Source: Microbacterium sp. Root61
Lineage (GTDB): Bacteria > Actinomycetota > Actinomycetes > Actinomycetales > Microbacteriaceae
Direction of reading: 5' to 3'
Length of the DNA: 64,000 nucleotides
NCBI RefSeq assembly: GCF_001427525.1
Contig: NZ_LMGU01000001.1
Span: 186,001-250,000 of the forward strand
The notes under the pieces were generated by a model. It did not search any database. It saw only the letters and a list, made by a program, of their open reading frames with translations, and had not been told where the DNA came from. The position numbers and the translations under genes are program-made. Positions 48,195 to 57,628 of the stretch are shown here, in pieces; the stretch's first letter is position 1; the number at the start of each line of letters is the position of its first letter.

Positions 48195-48878
48195 GTGGTG
48201 ACTGTGGAAGACTCGGGCGCCTCGGAGGCGGACACCGAGCAGTCGGATGCGCAAGCCGACGGCACCAAGACCGCGCGCAATCAGCTGCGCGTCGGGCGCC
48301 TCGTCAAGGCCCACGGCCTCAAGGGCGCGATCAAGATCGAGCTGTACACCGACGATCCCGATGGGCGTTTCGCGCCGGGGTCGACCTTCACTCTGCAGGT
48401 GCCGGAGGCTTCGCCCTGGCACGGCAAGCAGCTGACGGTCCGCGAATTCCGCTGGATGAACAGCCACCCGGTGGCCTTCTTCGACGGCATCGATGACCGT
48501 TCCACCGCCGAAGAGCTCATCAAGGCGATCCTCTGGATCGACGAGGACGAGAACGAAGCCACCCCCGAGGACGACGCCTGGTACGACCACCAGCTCGTCG
48601 GACTCGATGTCGTGCGCGATGACGTCGTCGTCGGTCGCATCCTCCGCATCGATCACTTCCCGGCTCAGGATCTGCTCACCGTCAAGGTCGGCGACCGCGA
48701 GGTACTGGTTCCGTTCGTCAAGGCGATCGTGCCCGAGGTGGATGTCGCTACCGGCCGTGTCGTCGTGACGCCGCCGCCCGGGCTGTTCGAAGAGCTCCCC
48801 GGCGGGGATGACGCTCCCGAAGGCGACGCTGACGAAACCGACAGCGACGAGTCCGATCAGGACACCGCTGAGGCGTGA
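48195..48878 (+). CDS. rimM: 16S rRNA processing protein RimM
   Basis: RimM binds S19 and helps mature the 30S head. About 227 residues. The core begins NQLRVGRLVKAHGLKGAIKIELYTD (about 28-52) and includes the PRC-barrel segment LVGLDVVRDDVVVGRILRIDHFPAQDLLTV. The start is uncertain: GTGs at 48195, 48198 and 48204 and an ATG at 48177 (inside khpA) are in frame, and none has a clear ribosome site. The acidic C-terminal tail (PEGDADETDSDESDQD) overlaps the 3' end of the convergent nasA gene by 22 bp. trmD, which normally follows, is displaced by 5.3 kb. Confidence 0.93.
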   Translation: MVTVEDSGASEADTEQSDAQADGTKTARNQLRVGRLVKAHGLKGAIKIELYTDDPDGRFAPGSTFTLQVPEASPWHGKQLTVREFRWMNSHPVAFFDGIDDRSTAEELIKAILWIDEDENEATPEDDAWYDHQLVGLDVVRDDVVVGRILRIDHFPAQDLLTVKVGDREVLVPFVKAIVPEVDVATGRVVVTPPPGLFEELPGGDDAPEGDADETDSDESDQDTAEA

Positions 48879-50962
48879 GCAGATGCTGACCGCGTCACGT
48901 ACACGGTCGCACGCTTGAACTCGGGCATCGCTGAGATCGGATCGGTCTCGTCGCTCGTGAGCAGGTTCGCGCTCGCGTCGCCGGGGTAGTGGAACGGCAG
49001 GAAGACGGTATCCGGACGGATGTCACCGCTCAGGCCGGCGATCGCCCGCACGACTCCGCGATGGTTGCGCACCGCGACCGGATCTCCGTCGGAGATCCCG
49101 CGCGCCCGCGCCGAGTCCGGATGCAGCTGTACCACGAGTGCGGGGCGCGCATCCTGAAGCTCCGGGACGCGGCGGGTCTGCGTGCCGGACTGGTAGTGCT
49201 CCAGCAGCCGTCCCGTGACCAGCAGGAGCGTGTCGCCGTGCGCGACGTCTGTTGACGCCCGCGCGCGGACGGCGATCAGCCGTGCCCGCCCGTCGTCGTG
49301 CGCGAAGCTCTCCAGGAACAGGTGCGGCGTCCCCGAGCTCTGCGGGGGATAGGGCCAGTGGGCCTCGATGCCGGTGTCCAGGAGTGCGTGGCTAAGACCC
49401 GAATAGTCGGCCGGGCCGCCTGCGGACGCGCGCGCGAGTTCGTCGAACACGTCGGCGGGCACCGTGTCCCAGATGCCGGGTGCATCGAGGCGCCTGGCGA
49501 GTTCTGCGAAGATCCAGAGTTCGCTGCGGGCTCCAGCCGGCGGCACCACGGCCGCACGACGGCGGATGACGCGACCCTCGAGGTTGGTCATCGTGCCCTC
49601 CTCCTCGGCCCATTGCAGCACCGGGAGAACGACGTCGGCGAGCTGCGCGGTCTCGGAGAGGAAGAAGTCGCTGACGACGAGCAGCTCGAGCTTCCCGAGC
49701 GCGGCACGCACCGACTGGACGTTCGGAGCGGACACCGCGACGTTCGAGCCGTGCACGAGGAGTGCGCGGATGCCGTCGGTTTCGCCTGCGGAGGCGAGCA
49801 GCTCGACGGCGGGTAGGCCCGGCCCCGGAATGGTCGTGGGGTCGATGCCCCAGACGCGCGCGACGTGCTCTCGGGCGGCGGCATCCGTGATCTTGCGGTA
49901 TCCGGGCAGTTGGTCGCACTTCTGTCCGTGCTCGCGCCCGCCTTGCCCGTTGCCCTGCCCTGTCAGTGTGCCGTACCCGTTGCCCGGTGTTCCCGGCAGA
50001 CCGAGCAGCAGCGCGAGATTGATCGCGGCGGTCGCGGTGTCGGTGCCGTCGATGTGCTGCTCGACGCCGCGACCGGTGAGGATGTACACCGATCGACCGG
50101 CGGCGAGCCGGCGTGCGAGCGCCCGCAGGCTGTCGGCGGGCACACCGGTGACCGAGGCCGTGCGGGCGGGCCACCAGCCGCTCACCGACCGTCGCATTGC
50201 ATCGAACCCGGTGGCGCGCGCGGCCAGGTACGCAGTGTCGTGCAGGCCTTCGGTCAGCACGATGTGGGCGAGACCGAGTAGAAGGGCGAGGTCGGTGCCG
50301 GGGACGGGCTGGATGTGCATTCCAGCGCCGTCCGCGGTGAGACGCGCGGTGCTGCTGCGCCGCGGATCCACGACGATCAGCCCGCCGGCGGCCCGTGCGC
50401 TCTGCAGGTGCGACAGGAACGGCGGCATCGTGTCGCCGACGTTCGAGCCGAGCATCAGCACCGTGTCGGCGATGTCGAGGTCGGTCAGCGGAAAGGGGAG
50501 CCCGCGATCGATTCCGAACGCACGATTGGCGGCGGCGGCCGCGGATGACATGCAGAACCGGCCGTTGTAGTCGATGCGCGATGTGCCCAGCGCGACGCGA
50601 GCGAACTTTCCGAGTGCGTACGCCTTCTCGTTGGTGAGTCCGCCGCCACCGAACACGCCGATCGCATCGGGGCCGGATTCCGAGCGGATGCCGTGCAGCC
50701 GGGTCGCGATGAGGTCCAGTGCGTCGGGCCACGACGTCGGCACCAGAACTCCGGCATCGTCGCGTACCAGCGGGGCGGTGAGACGCCCCGGCGCGGTGAG
50801 CAGGTCGGCGGAGGTCCAGCCCTTCTTGCACAGCCCGCCACGGTTGGTGGGGAAGTCGCGCCCGTCGACCGCGACCGACGCGTCGGTGCGGAGGGTGAGC
50901 GACATGGCGCACTGCAACGCGCAGTACGGGCAGTGGGTCGCCGTGGGTGTCGACGGGATCAT
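48857..50962 (-). CDS. nasA: Assimilatory nitrate reductase catalytic subunit
   Basis: 701-residue molybdopterin oxidoreductase that reduces nitrate to nitrite in the cytoplasm. The [4Fe-4S] ligands are C11, C14 and C18 (HCPYCALQC) and C45 (GGLCKKGW). The probable molybdenum ligand is Cys137 in NGRFCMSS, the pattern of NasA/NarB rather than formate dehydrogenases. Also seen are VLMLGSNVGDTMPPFLSHLQ and the C-terminal MGD-binding domain (LLLVTGRLLEHYQSGTQTRR). It has no C-terminal [2Fe-2S] domain; that domain is on the FAD protein encoded just upstream, which it overlaps by 4 bp (ATGA). Last gene of narK-FAD/BFD-nasA. Confidence 0.93.
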   Translation of the reverse strand: MIPSTPTATHCPYCALQCAMSLTLRTDASVAVDGRDFPTNRGGLCKKGWTSADLLTAPGRLTAPLVRDDAGVLVPTSWPDALDLIATRLHGIRSESGPDAIGVFGGGGLTNEKAYALGKFARVALGTSRIDYNGRFCMSSAAAAANRAFGIDRGLPFPLTDLDIADTVLMLGSNVGDTMPPFLSHLQSARAAGGLIVVDPRRSSTARLTADGAGMHIQPVPGTDLALLLGLAHIVLTEGLHDTAYLAARATGFDAMRRSVSGWWPARTASVTGVPADSLRALARRLAAGRSVYILTGRGVEQHIDGTDTATAAINLALLLGLPGTPGNGYGTLTGQGNGQGGREHGQKCDQLPGYRKITDAAAREHVARVWGIDPTTIPGPGLPAVELLASAGETDGIRALLVHGSNVAVSAPNVQSVRAALGKLELLVVSDFFLSETAQLADVVLPVLQWAEEEGTMTNLEGRVIRRRAAVVPPAGARSELWIFAELARRLDAPGIWDTVPADVFDELARASAGGPADYSGLSHALLDTGIEAHWPYPPQSSGTPHLFLESFAHDDGRARLIAVRARASTDVAHGDTLLLVTGRLLEHYQSGTQTRRVPELQDARPALVVQLHPDSARARGISDGDPVAVRNHRGVVRAIAGLSGDIRPDTVFLPFHYPGDASANLLTSDETDPISAMPEFKRATVYVTRSASAHASAVS

Positions 50963-52536
50963 GCCGCGGCTCCCTCGAGTGCGCCGAAGTCCCCGATCAT
51001 TTCCGCGATGCGCGCACGACAGCCACCGCAGCCGGTACCGGCTCGCGTGGCGCGGCCGACCTCGGCAACGGTGCTGCAGCCGTGCGCCACGGCATCCTCG
51101 ATCGCTCCGGCGGTGACAGCGTTGCAGAGGCACACCGGTGCGTCCCGGCCCGTTGCGCGTGGCGCCCCGTCGTCTGCCGCATCCAGACGCAGCAGCAGCG
51201 AGCGATCAGCCGGAAGCTCGCCGCGGCGGCTGTACAGCACGCTCAGCTCGGCGGCGGCGCGCGGCATCCCGATGCTGACGAAACCGGTCAGCACGCCCTC
51301 CCGGGTCACCATCTTCGTGTAGGTGCCGTGCTCGAGGTCGGCCCACAGCGCGACCCTGGCCGGGATTTCGCCGCGCACGACGGGTGCGAACGGCTCCGGA
51401 GAGACGTCGCCCGCCGCGACGAGACCGATGCGGTCGTCCTTCAGCATCACGACACCGGGCACATCTTCCTCGAAGACCGGATGCCCGAGCCCTGCCAGTC
51501 CGGCGAGCAGATCCTTCGCCAGCCACTCCGCCTGGCGCCAGCCGGGTCCCACGAGCCCGCTCGGCCCGCCGGGCACGTCGCGATCGTGCGCGTGGAGCTC
51601 CGCAACGGCGACGTGCGCGCAATCGCCGATCGCGCTGATCGACGGGTCCGTCCACGAACGCAGCCGGTGATCCACCAGCACACCGCCGCCGACGCGCAGG
51701 CCCGCGCCCTGGGCGAGCTCCGTACGCGCCGTGACGCCGCAGGAGAGCACCAGCAGATCTCCCTCCAATGATCGGCCGTCCGAGGCCACCAGCGCGCGGA
51801 AGCGACGCACACCGTCGGCATCCGTCCGCGCGATGATCGCCTCGGCGCGCATGTGCGGGACGACATGGACCCCGGCTTGTTCGAGGGCGGCGCAGAGCAC
51901 CGTGGCCGCTCCTCGATCGAGCTGACGCGGCATCGGGGTGGGGCCGAAGTGCGCGATCGTCGGCTCCACCCCGGCGGCGGCCAGCAGCAGCGCGAGCTCG
52001 ATGCCCAGGACTCCGGCACCCAGGATGACGACGCGTCCACCGGCCGCGACGACGTCGCGCACCTGCTCGGCATCCGCCGCGGTCCGCAGCACACAGACCC
52101 CGGCGGTGGTGCCGTCGTCGAGACCCTCGGCGCCGACGGTTTCGCCGGTGCTCCAGCGCTCGAGTCCGTCGAGGACGGGGACGTTCGCCCGTGCTCCGGT
52201 GGCCAGCACCGCGCGGTCGTAGGGCAGCGACGAGTCGTCGGACAGCAGGACGCGGCGGTTGTCGCGGTCGATGTGTCGGGCCCGCAGTCCGCGGAGCACC
52301 CGCACACCGGCGTCCGTGAGCGAGTCCGTGTCCGCGATGGCAAGGTCCTCGCGCGCCACCGCTCCGACCGCGTACTCCGCGACCAGCACGCGGTTGTAAG
52401 GGTCGGCGTCCTCGGCGGCGACGATGGTGAGCGCGACGGAGCCGGCCGCGACGGCGGGGAGGAGCTCCTCCGCGAAGCGCACGCCGACCGGCCCGAGCCC
52501 GATGAGCACTACCTTCAGCGGTGCCGACGCGATCAT
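50959..52536 (-). CDS. FAD/NAD oxidoreductase with C-terminal BFD [2Fe-2S] domain (nitrate reductase electron-transfer subunit)
   Basis: 525 residues related to the N-terminal half of NirB. It has the FAD motif VVLIGLGPVGVRFAEEL near the start, the NAD motif VVILGAGVLGIELALLL (about 170-186), and a BFD-like domain with CLCN and CGGC cysteine pairs (about 468-505). There is no siroheme domain. Its place between narK and nasA, coupled to nasA, indicates that it passes electrons from NAD(P)H to NasA; this is inference from domains and context. It follows narK by 5 nt. Confidence 0.88.
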   Translation of the reverse strand: MIASAPLKVVLIGLGPVGVRFAEELLPAVAAGSVALTIVAAEDADPYNRVLVAEYAVGAVAREDLAIADTDSLTDAGVRVLRGLRARHIDRDNRRVLLSDDSSLPYDRAVLATGARANVPVLDGLERWSTGETVGAEGLDDGTTAGVCVLRTAADAEQVRDVVAAGGRVVILGAGVLGIELALLLAAAGVEPTIAHFGPTPMPRQLDRGAATVLCAALEQAGVHVVPHMRAEAIIARTDADGVRRFRALVASDGRSLEGDLLVLSCGVTARTELAQGAGLRVGGGVLVDHRLRSWTDPSISAIGDCAHVAVAELHAHDRDVPGGPSGLVGPGWRQAEWLAKDLLAGLAGLGHPVFEEDVPGVVMLKDDRIGLVAAGDVSPEPFAPVVRGEIPARVALWADLEHGTYTKMVTREGVLTGFVSIGMPRAAAELSVLYSRRGELPADRSLLLRLDAADDGAPRATGRDAPVCLCNAVTAGAIEDAVAHGCSTVAEVGRATRAGTGCGGCRARIAEMIGDFGALEGAAA

Positions 52537-52541
52537 GGCGC

Positions 52542-53972
52542 TCAGATCCGCTGTCCGGCGAGCGAGCGGCGGGGGATCAGGTACACCGTGGCCGTGAGGA
52601 TGAGCAGCGCGAGATAGGCGCCGACGAACCCGTAGAACGCCGGGACGTAGCTGCCGGATGCGGTCTGCGACAGGTTGAGCACCTGGGGCACGAGGAAGCC
52701 GCCGTAAGCGCCGATCGCGGAGATGAGTCCGAGGGCCGCCGCGGCCTTGCGCCGGAGCGCGATCCCGGCGGCGTCGTCGGCATCGATGCCCAGGGCGAGC
52801 CCGCGGGCGGCGAAGACGCTCGGGATCATCCGGTACGTCGAGCCGTTGCCGACCCCGGTCGCGGCGAACAGCACGAGGAAGCACAGGAGGAACGCCCAGA
52901 AGTTCTGCAGCGGGAGGATCCAGACCAACGCCAGGGCGCCGAGCGCCATGGTGGCGAACGCCGCGACGGTCACCCGCGCGCCGCCGAGACGATCGGCGAG
53001 TCTGCCGCCGTACGGTCGGGCGAGCGATCCGATGAGCGCCCCGAGGAAGGCGAGGGAGACGGATGCCGAGCCGACCTGGATGGTCGAGAACGCGGGGAAC
53101 TGATCGGCGATGAGCTTGGGGAAGACGCTCGCGAAGCCGATGAACGAGCCGAACGTGCCGATGTAGAGGAGAGCGAGCAGCCACAGGTGCGGCTCGCGCA
53201 GCGCCGCTGCCGACCCCGCGACATCCGCCTTCGCCGAGGAGAGATTGTCCATGTAGCGCCAGGCGCCCCACATCGCGACGAGGATCAGCGGGATCCACAT
53301 CCAGCCGGCGAGCGAGATGTTCAGCGTCGCGCCGGCGCCGAGGGTCACGACGATGGGGACCGCGAACTGCGCGACGGAGGTGCCGAGATTTCCTCCGGCC
53401 GCGTTCAGGCCCAGCGCCCAGCCCTTCTCGCGGTGCGGGAAGAAGTAGGTGATGTTCGCCATCGAGCTGGCGAAGTTGCCCCCGCCTACGCCGGCGAGCG
53501 CGGCGACGGCGAGCATGACGCCGAACGGCGTCTCGGGGCTGCCGACGACGATGCCCAGGAGCACCGACGGGATGAGGAGGAGGCCGGCCGAGATGATCGT
53601 CCAGTTGCGGCCGCCGAACTTGGCGACCATGAACGTGTACGGGAAGCGCAGCGTCGCGCCCACCAGGCTCGGGAGCGAGATCAGCCAGAACGCCTCGGAG
53701 CTGGTGAAGGCGAAGCCCGCCTCCGGAAGCATCACGACCACGATGCTCCACAACTGCCAGACGATGAACCCGAGGAACTCGGCGAAGATCGACCAGCCGA
53801 GGTTGCGGCGTGCGATGACGCGTCCGCTCGCCTCCCAGAAGGCGGTGTTCTCGGGATTCCATCCGTCGACCCACCGTCCGGATCGATGACTCAGCACCAC
53901 CGTGTCTGCGCTGGGCGCCGAGGTCTCCTCGGCGGGCGGGGCGGTGCGGGGGGATGTCTCTGAGATGGTCAT
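52542..53972 (-). CDS. narK: Nitrate/nitrite transporter (NarK/NasA MFS family)
   Basis: 476 residues with 12 predicted helices in the nitrate-nitrite porter family. The signature [19 protein letters not shown] (about 160-178) and [16 protein letters not shown] (about 189-204) are the Gly-rich nitrate-signature regions; [12 protein letters not shown] (about 378-389) is the second. A cytoplasmic N-terminus of about 60 residues precedes helix 1. It imports nitrate for the reductase encoded downstream. First gene of its operon, divergent from trmD, with the shared 31-bp element upstream. Confidence 0.93.
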   Translation of the reverse strand: MTISETSPRTAPPAEETSAPSADTVVLSHRSGRWVDGWNPENTAFWEASGRVIARRNLGWSIFAEFLGFIVWQLWSIVVVMLPEAGFAFTSSEAFWLISLPSLVGATLRFPYTFMVAKFGGRNWTIISAGLLLIPSVLLGIVVGSPETPFGVMLAVAALAGVGGGNFASSMANITYFFPHREKGWALGLNAAGGNLGTSVAQFAVPIVVTLGAGATLNISLAGWMWIPLILVAMWGAWRYMDNLSSAKADVAGSAAALREPHLWLLALLYIGTFGSFIGFASVFPKLIADQFPAFSTIQVGSASVSLAFLGALIGSLARPYGGRLADRLGGARVTVAAFATMALGALALVWILPLQNFWAFLLCFLVLFAATGVGNGSTYRMIPSVFAARGLALGIDADDAAGIALRRKAAAALGLISAIGAYGGFLVPQVLNLSQTASGSYVPAFYGFVGAYLALLILTATVYLIPRRSLAGQRI

Positions 53973-54009
53973 GCCGACTCCTCGAAGGCCGTCCGGATGG
54001 TGTGCTTCG

Positions 54010-54054
54010 ACGCTACGGATCCCGTGTTTCGGGTCGAGCCTCTGGAGGGTTACC
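54010..54054 (-). promoter_or_regulatory. narK promoter: -10 box and shared 31-bp element
   Basis: On the minus strand TAGCGT (54015-54010) is the -10 box. Exactly 8 nt upstream lies a 31-bp element (54054-54024) that on the plus strand reads GTGTTTCGG-n-TCGAG...AGG-n-TTACC. The nirB promoter has the same element and spacing. The overlap with the -35 position suggests an activator site. Confidence 0.65.
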
Positions 54055-54133
54055 TCTTGATCACCACCGCGTCACCGCGGCCGACCGAGGTCGGTGAGGC
54101 CGCCGTCACACGGTCGAAACATCGCAGCCTCTC

Positions 54134-54139
54134 TAGACT
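54134..54139 (+). promoter_or_regulatory. Leaderless promoter -10 box of trmD
   Basis: TAGACT, 7 nt before the ATG, with no ribosome site. It gives trmD its own promoter now that nitrate genes separate it from rimM. Confidence 0.5.
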
Positions 54140-54146
54140 TGAGAGC

Positions 54147-54824
54147 ATGCGCATCGACATCGTCACGATCTTCCCGGCGTTCTTCGATGTGCTGGATGTC
54201 TCGCTCATCGGCAAGGCCCGTGGCCGCGGCATCCTGGATCTCCGCGTGCACGACTTGCGCGACTGGACCCGCGACCGTCATCGCACCGTGGATGACACGC
54301 CCTACGGCGGTGGGGCCGGCATGGTCATGAAGCCGGAGCCCTGGGGCGAGGCCCTGGACGAGGTGCTCGGCGAGAACGCCGTCCTCATCGTGCCATCGCC
54401 GGCCGGCGAGCTGTTCACCCAGAGTCTCGCGCGCGAGCTCGCCGAGAGCGAGCAGATCGTCTTCGCCTGCGGACGCTACGAGGGCATCGATCAGCGCGTC
54501 GTCGACCACTTCACCGAGCGTGCGAACGTGCGACTGGTCAGCCTCGGCGACTACGTCCTGAACGGCGGCGAGGTCGCCGCGATGGCGATGATCGAGGCTG
54601 TGACGCGGCTCGTGCCGGGAGTCGTGGGCAACCCGGAGAGCCTGGTCGAGGAATCGCACGAGGACGGGCTGCTGGAGTATCCGATCTACACGAAGCCGCC
54701 GGTGTGGCGGGACCTCGAGGTCCCGGCCGTGCTGCTGAGCGGCAATCACGGAGCGATCGAGGCCTGGCGCAAGCAGGAGAGCATCGCGCGGACGCGCGAG
54801 CGCCGTCCCGACCTGCTCGAGTAG
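54147..54824 (+). CDS. trmD: tRNA (guanine37-N1)-methyltransferase
   Basis: It methylates G37 of tRNAs next to the anticodon to prevent frameshifting. The 225 residues begin [35 protein letters not shown] (about 48-65) and the knot motif [19 protein letters not shown] (about 133-151) that binds S-adenosylmethionine are typical. The upstream extension in the same frame runs through the narK promoter region and is rejected. It is an orphaned member of the rpsP-rimM-trmD-rplS locus, flanked on both sides by nitrate genes on the other strand. Confidence 0.97.
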   Translation: MRIDIVTIFPAFFDVLDVSLIGKARGRGILDLRVHDLRDWTRDRHRTVDDTPYGGGAGMVMKPEPWGEALDEVLGENAVLIVPSPAGELFTQSLARELAESEQIVFACGRYEGIDQRVVDHFTERANVRLVSLGDYVLNGGEVAAMAMIEAVTRLVPGVVGNPESLVEESHEDGLLEYPIYTKPPVWRDLEVPAVLLSGNHGAIEAWRKQESIARTRERRPDLLE

Positions 54825-54861
54825 CGCGTCAGGGTCGGCCGGCAGCGGTCGGCGATCGAGG

Positions 54862-56004
54862 TCATGAGATGGTCTCGATCGGGTCGAGCACGTCGAGGCG
54901 ATAGCCGCGCTTGACGACGGTCTTGATGAGGTCGGGCATGCCCAGCGCCTCACGGACACGTGCGACGGCCATTTCGACGGCATGCGTGTTCTCGCCGGAC
55001 CGGGGGAGCGCGCTCTGCAGCTGCGCGCGAGGCACGACGCCCCCGGCCGCGGCGAAGAGCAGGGCGACCAGGTCGGTGCCGGAGCGGGACAGCGGGATGA
55101 GGGAGCCGTCCAGCACGATGCCGCCGCTGCGCAGCTCGAGTCTGCCACCGGAGGTGGGGAGGGCGACGGCGCGGCCGCCCCCGAAATGGGTGACCACGGC
55201 GCGCACCAGCGAGCCCAGGCGGCCACGCTCGGCGATGAGCGGGGTGATCCCGGCGTCCTGGATCGGTCCGGCCGTGATCGGCCCCACAGCGGCGATCAGC
55301 AGGCGACCGGAGCGGCTCAGGTCGACGATGCCCTCCAGCATCCCCTCGCGGGAGGCGGCGGCGAGCCATTCGTGTGCGCCGGGCGCGGACGTGAACAGCA
55401 CCGCGTCGATCTCGCCCCCGGCCGCGCTGATGACCGAGCGGCTGACGGCCGCGGCATCCGGCGGCGGACCCCACCGGTACACCGTGAGGCTCACGACGTC
55501 GGCACCGTGCGAAGCGAACAGCTCATCGAGTCCATCGGCTCCGGATCCGTGGTGCTGCACGGCGACCCGGCGCCCGGAGATCCCCTCAGCCACGAGGAAC
55601 TCGCCGAGCTCGACCGAGGTCTCCGATTCGGCCACCCAGTCGGCGACGAGCCCGGCCTGCTGGATCGCGCCCCGCGCCTTCGGGCCGCGCGCGACGAGGC
55701 GCGCCCCGACCAGCGCCGCGTGCAGCTCGTCGGCGAGACCTTCTTCGTCGGCCGCCTCCATCCAGCCGCGGAAGCCGACTCCTGTCGTCACGACGACGAT
55801 CTCCGGCGGATGGGCGATGAGCTCGTGCGTGCGCGCGATGAGGGACTCGTCGTCGATGTGGGGGACGATCGTCAGGGCCGGCGCGTGTCGGACGACGGCG
55901 CCGTGGCGCTCCAGCGCGGCGGCGAGCTCGCCCGATCTCCGGTCGACGGCGATGACGACGGTGCAGCCGTCCATCGCGGCGGAGAGATTCGGGCGATCGG
56001 CCAT
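54862..56004 (-). CDS. nnaR: NnaR-type regulator: uroporphyrinogen-III synthase fold + winged helix
   Basis: 380 residues with two parts. Residues about 1-265 resemble uroporphyrinogen-III synthase (HemD), e.g. VVVTTGVGFRGWMEAADEEG and VLFTSAPGAHEWLAAASREG. Residues about 285-378 form an OmpR/PhoB-like winged helix (LPRSGENTHAVEMAVARVREAL then IKTVVKRGYRLDVLDP). This architecture is that of NnaR, the nitrate/nitrite assimilation regulator of Streptomyces and mycobacteria that works with GlnR. It is the last gene of nirB-nirD-cysG-nnaR and overlaps cysG by 1 nt (TGATG). It probably acts on the 31-bp elements before narK and nirB; enzymatic HemD activity is possible but unproven. Confidence 0.88.
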   Translation of the reverse strand: MADRPNLSAAMDGCTVVIAVDRRSGELAAALERHGAVVRHAPALTIVPHIDDESLIARTHELIAHPPEIVVVTTGVGFRGWMEAADEEGLADELHAALVGARLVARGPKARGAIQQAGLVADWVAESETSVELGEFLVAEGISGRRVAVQHHGSGADGLDELFASHGADVVSLTVYRWGPPPDAAAVSRSVISAAGGEIDAVLFTSAPGAHEWLAAASREGMLEGIVDLSRSGRLLIAAVGPITAGPIQDAGITPLIAERGRLGSLVRAVVTHFGGGRAVALPTSGGRLELRSGGIVLDGSLIPLSRSGTDLVALLFAAAGGVVPRAQLQSALPRSGENTHAVEMAVARVREALGMPDLIKTVVKRGYRLDVLDPIETIS

Positions 56005-57242
56005 CAGAGCGCCCCCGCTCCGACGATGTCGTGCACGGAGTCGGGCAGCAGCAGGCCTTCGCGCGCCACCTCGCCGATCAGGATCACGGCGGGGTTGCGC
56101 ACTCCTGCGGCTACGGCATCCGCCACGGCATGCTGAAGTGTCGTGCGCGTGGTGCGCTGCTGGGGAGTGTGCCCGCTCTCGATGATCGCGACGGGGCGAT
56201 CGGCGGGGGCCCCTGCGGCGAGCGCGGCGGCGGTCAGACGGGCGATGCTCGCCACACCCATCAGCACGACCGTGGTCACGGTGTCGTCCGCGAGCGCGGC
56301 CAGCGCACTCGCACCGAGCTCTCCCTGCCCGTTCAGGACGTGCAGCGCGCTCGCTGTGCCCCGATGGGTGACCGGGATGCCGGCGGCCTCCGGGACCGAG
56401 ACGATGCTGCTGAGGCCAGGCACCACATCGACGGGGATGCCGGCGGCATGGCACGCCGCGACCTCCTCGCCGCCGCGTCCGAACACGAACGGATCCCCGC
56501 CCTTGAGACGGACGACGCGGCGTCCGGCGCGCGCGTGCGCGACGAGGAGGGCGTTGATCTCGTGCTGCGGCACGGGGTGATGGTCGGGGCGCTTCCCGAC
56601 ATCGATGACCTCGACGTCGGGGTCGAGCTCGGCGATGACCCCGACGGGGGCCAAGCGGTCGACGACGATGACGTCGGCCTCGGCGATCAGACGCCGCCCG
56701 CGCACCGTGAGGAGGTCGACGGGTCCGGGGCCGCCGCCGACCAGATCCACGCGGCCACGCGCAGACCGACGGCGGCGCCGCAGGGGGAGCCGGCCGGCCG
56801 CCATCAGGTCAGCGATCGCGTCCCGCACGCCGCCGGCCCGACGCGGGTCGACCCCCGCGTCGGAGACGACCCCGACCACGACATCACCGGAGCGGGTCTC
56901 CGCGGCCAGCCGCGCGGTGCCATGGGCGCCGTGGGACGCGCTCACGCACAGGATGCGGTGGCGCTCGGACGCGGCGGCGATGGCGGCATCGGCGTGCGGG
57001 TCGCCCGTGGCGGTGTGCACCAGCCATGCGCCCGCGACATCGTCGACGTCGGCGCGGCGACGGACCCAGTCGAGATCGTGGGCGTCGATCATCTCCCGGA
57101 CGGCGTCGCACACGTCCGGCGCGACCACACGCACGGCCGCGCCGTCCTCCAGCAGGCGTTCCATGCGGCGCGCCGTGACGGTGCCGCCGCCGACCATCAG
57201 GACATCGCGCCCCGCCAGACTGACTCCGAGCAGCGTCGTCAT
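56004..57242 (-). CDS. cysG: Siroheme synthase CysG (precorrin-2 dehydrogenase + uroporphyrinogen-III methyltransferase)
   Basis: It makes siroheme, the cofactor of NirB. The 412 residues have an N-terminal NAD-binding part (DVLMVGGGTVTARRMERLLEDG, about 13-34; precorrin-2 dehydrogenase/ferrochelatase) and a C-terminal SUMT domain (VDLVGGGPGPVDLLTVRG, VVDRLAP, GKRPDHHPVPQHEINALLV, GRGGEEVAAC). A short Arg-rich linker ([12 protein letters not shown]) joins them. ATG 57242 overlaps nirD by 4 bp and has GGAAAG upstream; the longer in-frame extension is rejected. Confidence 0.94.
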   Translation of the reverse strand: MTTLLGVSLAGRDVLMVGGGTVTARRMERLLEDGAAVRVVAPDVCDAVREMIDAHDLDWVRRRADVDDVAGAWLVHTATGDPHADAAIAAASERHRILCVSASHGAHGTARLAAETRSGDVVVGVVSDAGVDPRRAGGVRDAIADLMAAGRLPLRRRRRSARGRVDLVGGGPGPVDLLTVRGRRLIAEADVIVVDRLAPVGVIAELDPDVEVIDVGKRPDHHPVPQHEINALLVAHARAGRRVVRLKGGDPFVFGRGGEEVAACHAAGIPVDVVPGLSSIVSVPEAAGIPVTHRGTASALHVLNGQGELGASALAALADDTVTTVVLMGVASIARLTAAALAAGAPADRPVAIIESGHTPQQRTTRTTLQHAVADAVAAGVRNPAVILIGEVAREGLLLPDSVHDIVGAGAL

Positions 57243-57628
57243 GTGCTTTCCTCCCACCGTACGAACACGTCGCCGTCGCGCACCGCGATCGGCCACGAGC
57301 GCAGCGGTCTGGCGTCCTTGCCCTGCGTGTCGAGGCACTCTCCGGTGCGCAGGTCGAAGACCTGCTTGAACATCGGCGACGCCACGGTCGGGGCATCCTG
57401 ACGCGTCCCGACGATGCCGCGCGCCATCACGTGCGCGCCGCTGTACGGGTCGAGGTTCGACACCGCGTAGACGCGCCCCTCGTGTGTGAGGAACAGCGCG
57501 AGCTGCGTCGAGCCCAGCAGGGCCGCGCGTCCGCGCTCGACCTCGAGGTCCGCGGCGGCGCAGAGCCGTACCCACGGCGAGGGCGCGTGCTCGACCGTCG
57601 CGGTCGGTGAGAGCAGGACATCGGTCAT
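57239..57628 (-). CDS. nirD: Nitrite reductase small subunit NirD
   Basis: 129 residues with a Rieske-like fold but no Cys/His iron ligands at the usual positions (SNLDPYSGAHVMARGIVG and SPMFKQVFDLRTGECLD), as expected for NirD. It pairs with NirB for NADH-dependent reduction of nitrite to ammonium. It overlaps nirB and cysG by 4 bp on either side. Confidence 0.95.
   Translation of the reverse strand: MTDVLLSPTATVEHAPSPWVRLCAAADLEVERGRAALLGSTQLALFLTHEGRVYAVSNLDPYSGAHVMARGIVGTRQDAPTVASPMFKQVFDLRTGECLDTQGKDARPLRSWPIAVRDGDVFVRWEEST

Noticed and set aside
48857..50962. Formate dehydrogenase as the identity of the molybdopterin enzyme
   Set aside because: The NGRFCMSS motif and the narK/FAD-reductase context fit assimilatory nitrate reductase; no formate dehydrogenase accessory genes are present.
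54862..56004. Plain uroporphyrinogen-III synthase (hemD)
   Set aside because: The C-terminal winged helix and the nitrite operon context point to an NnaR-type regulator, so the simple enzyme name would mislead.
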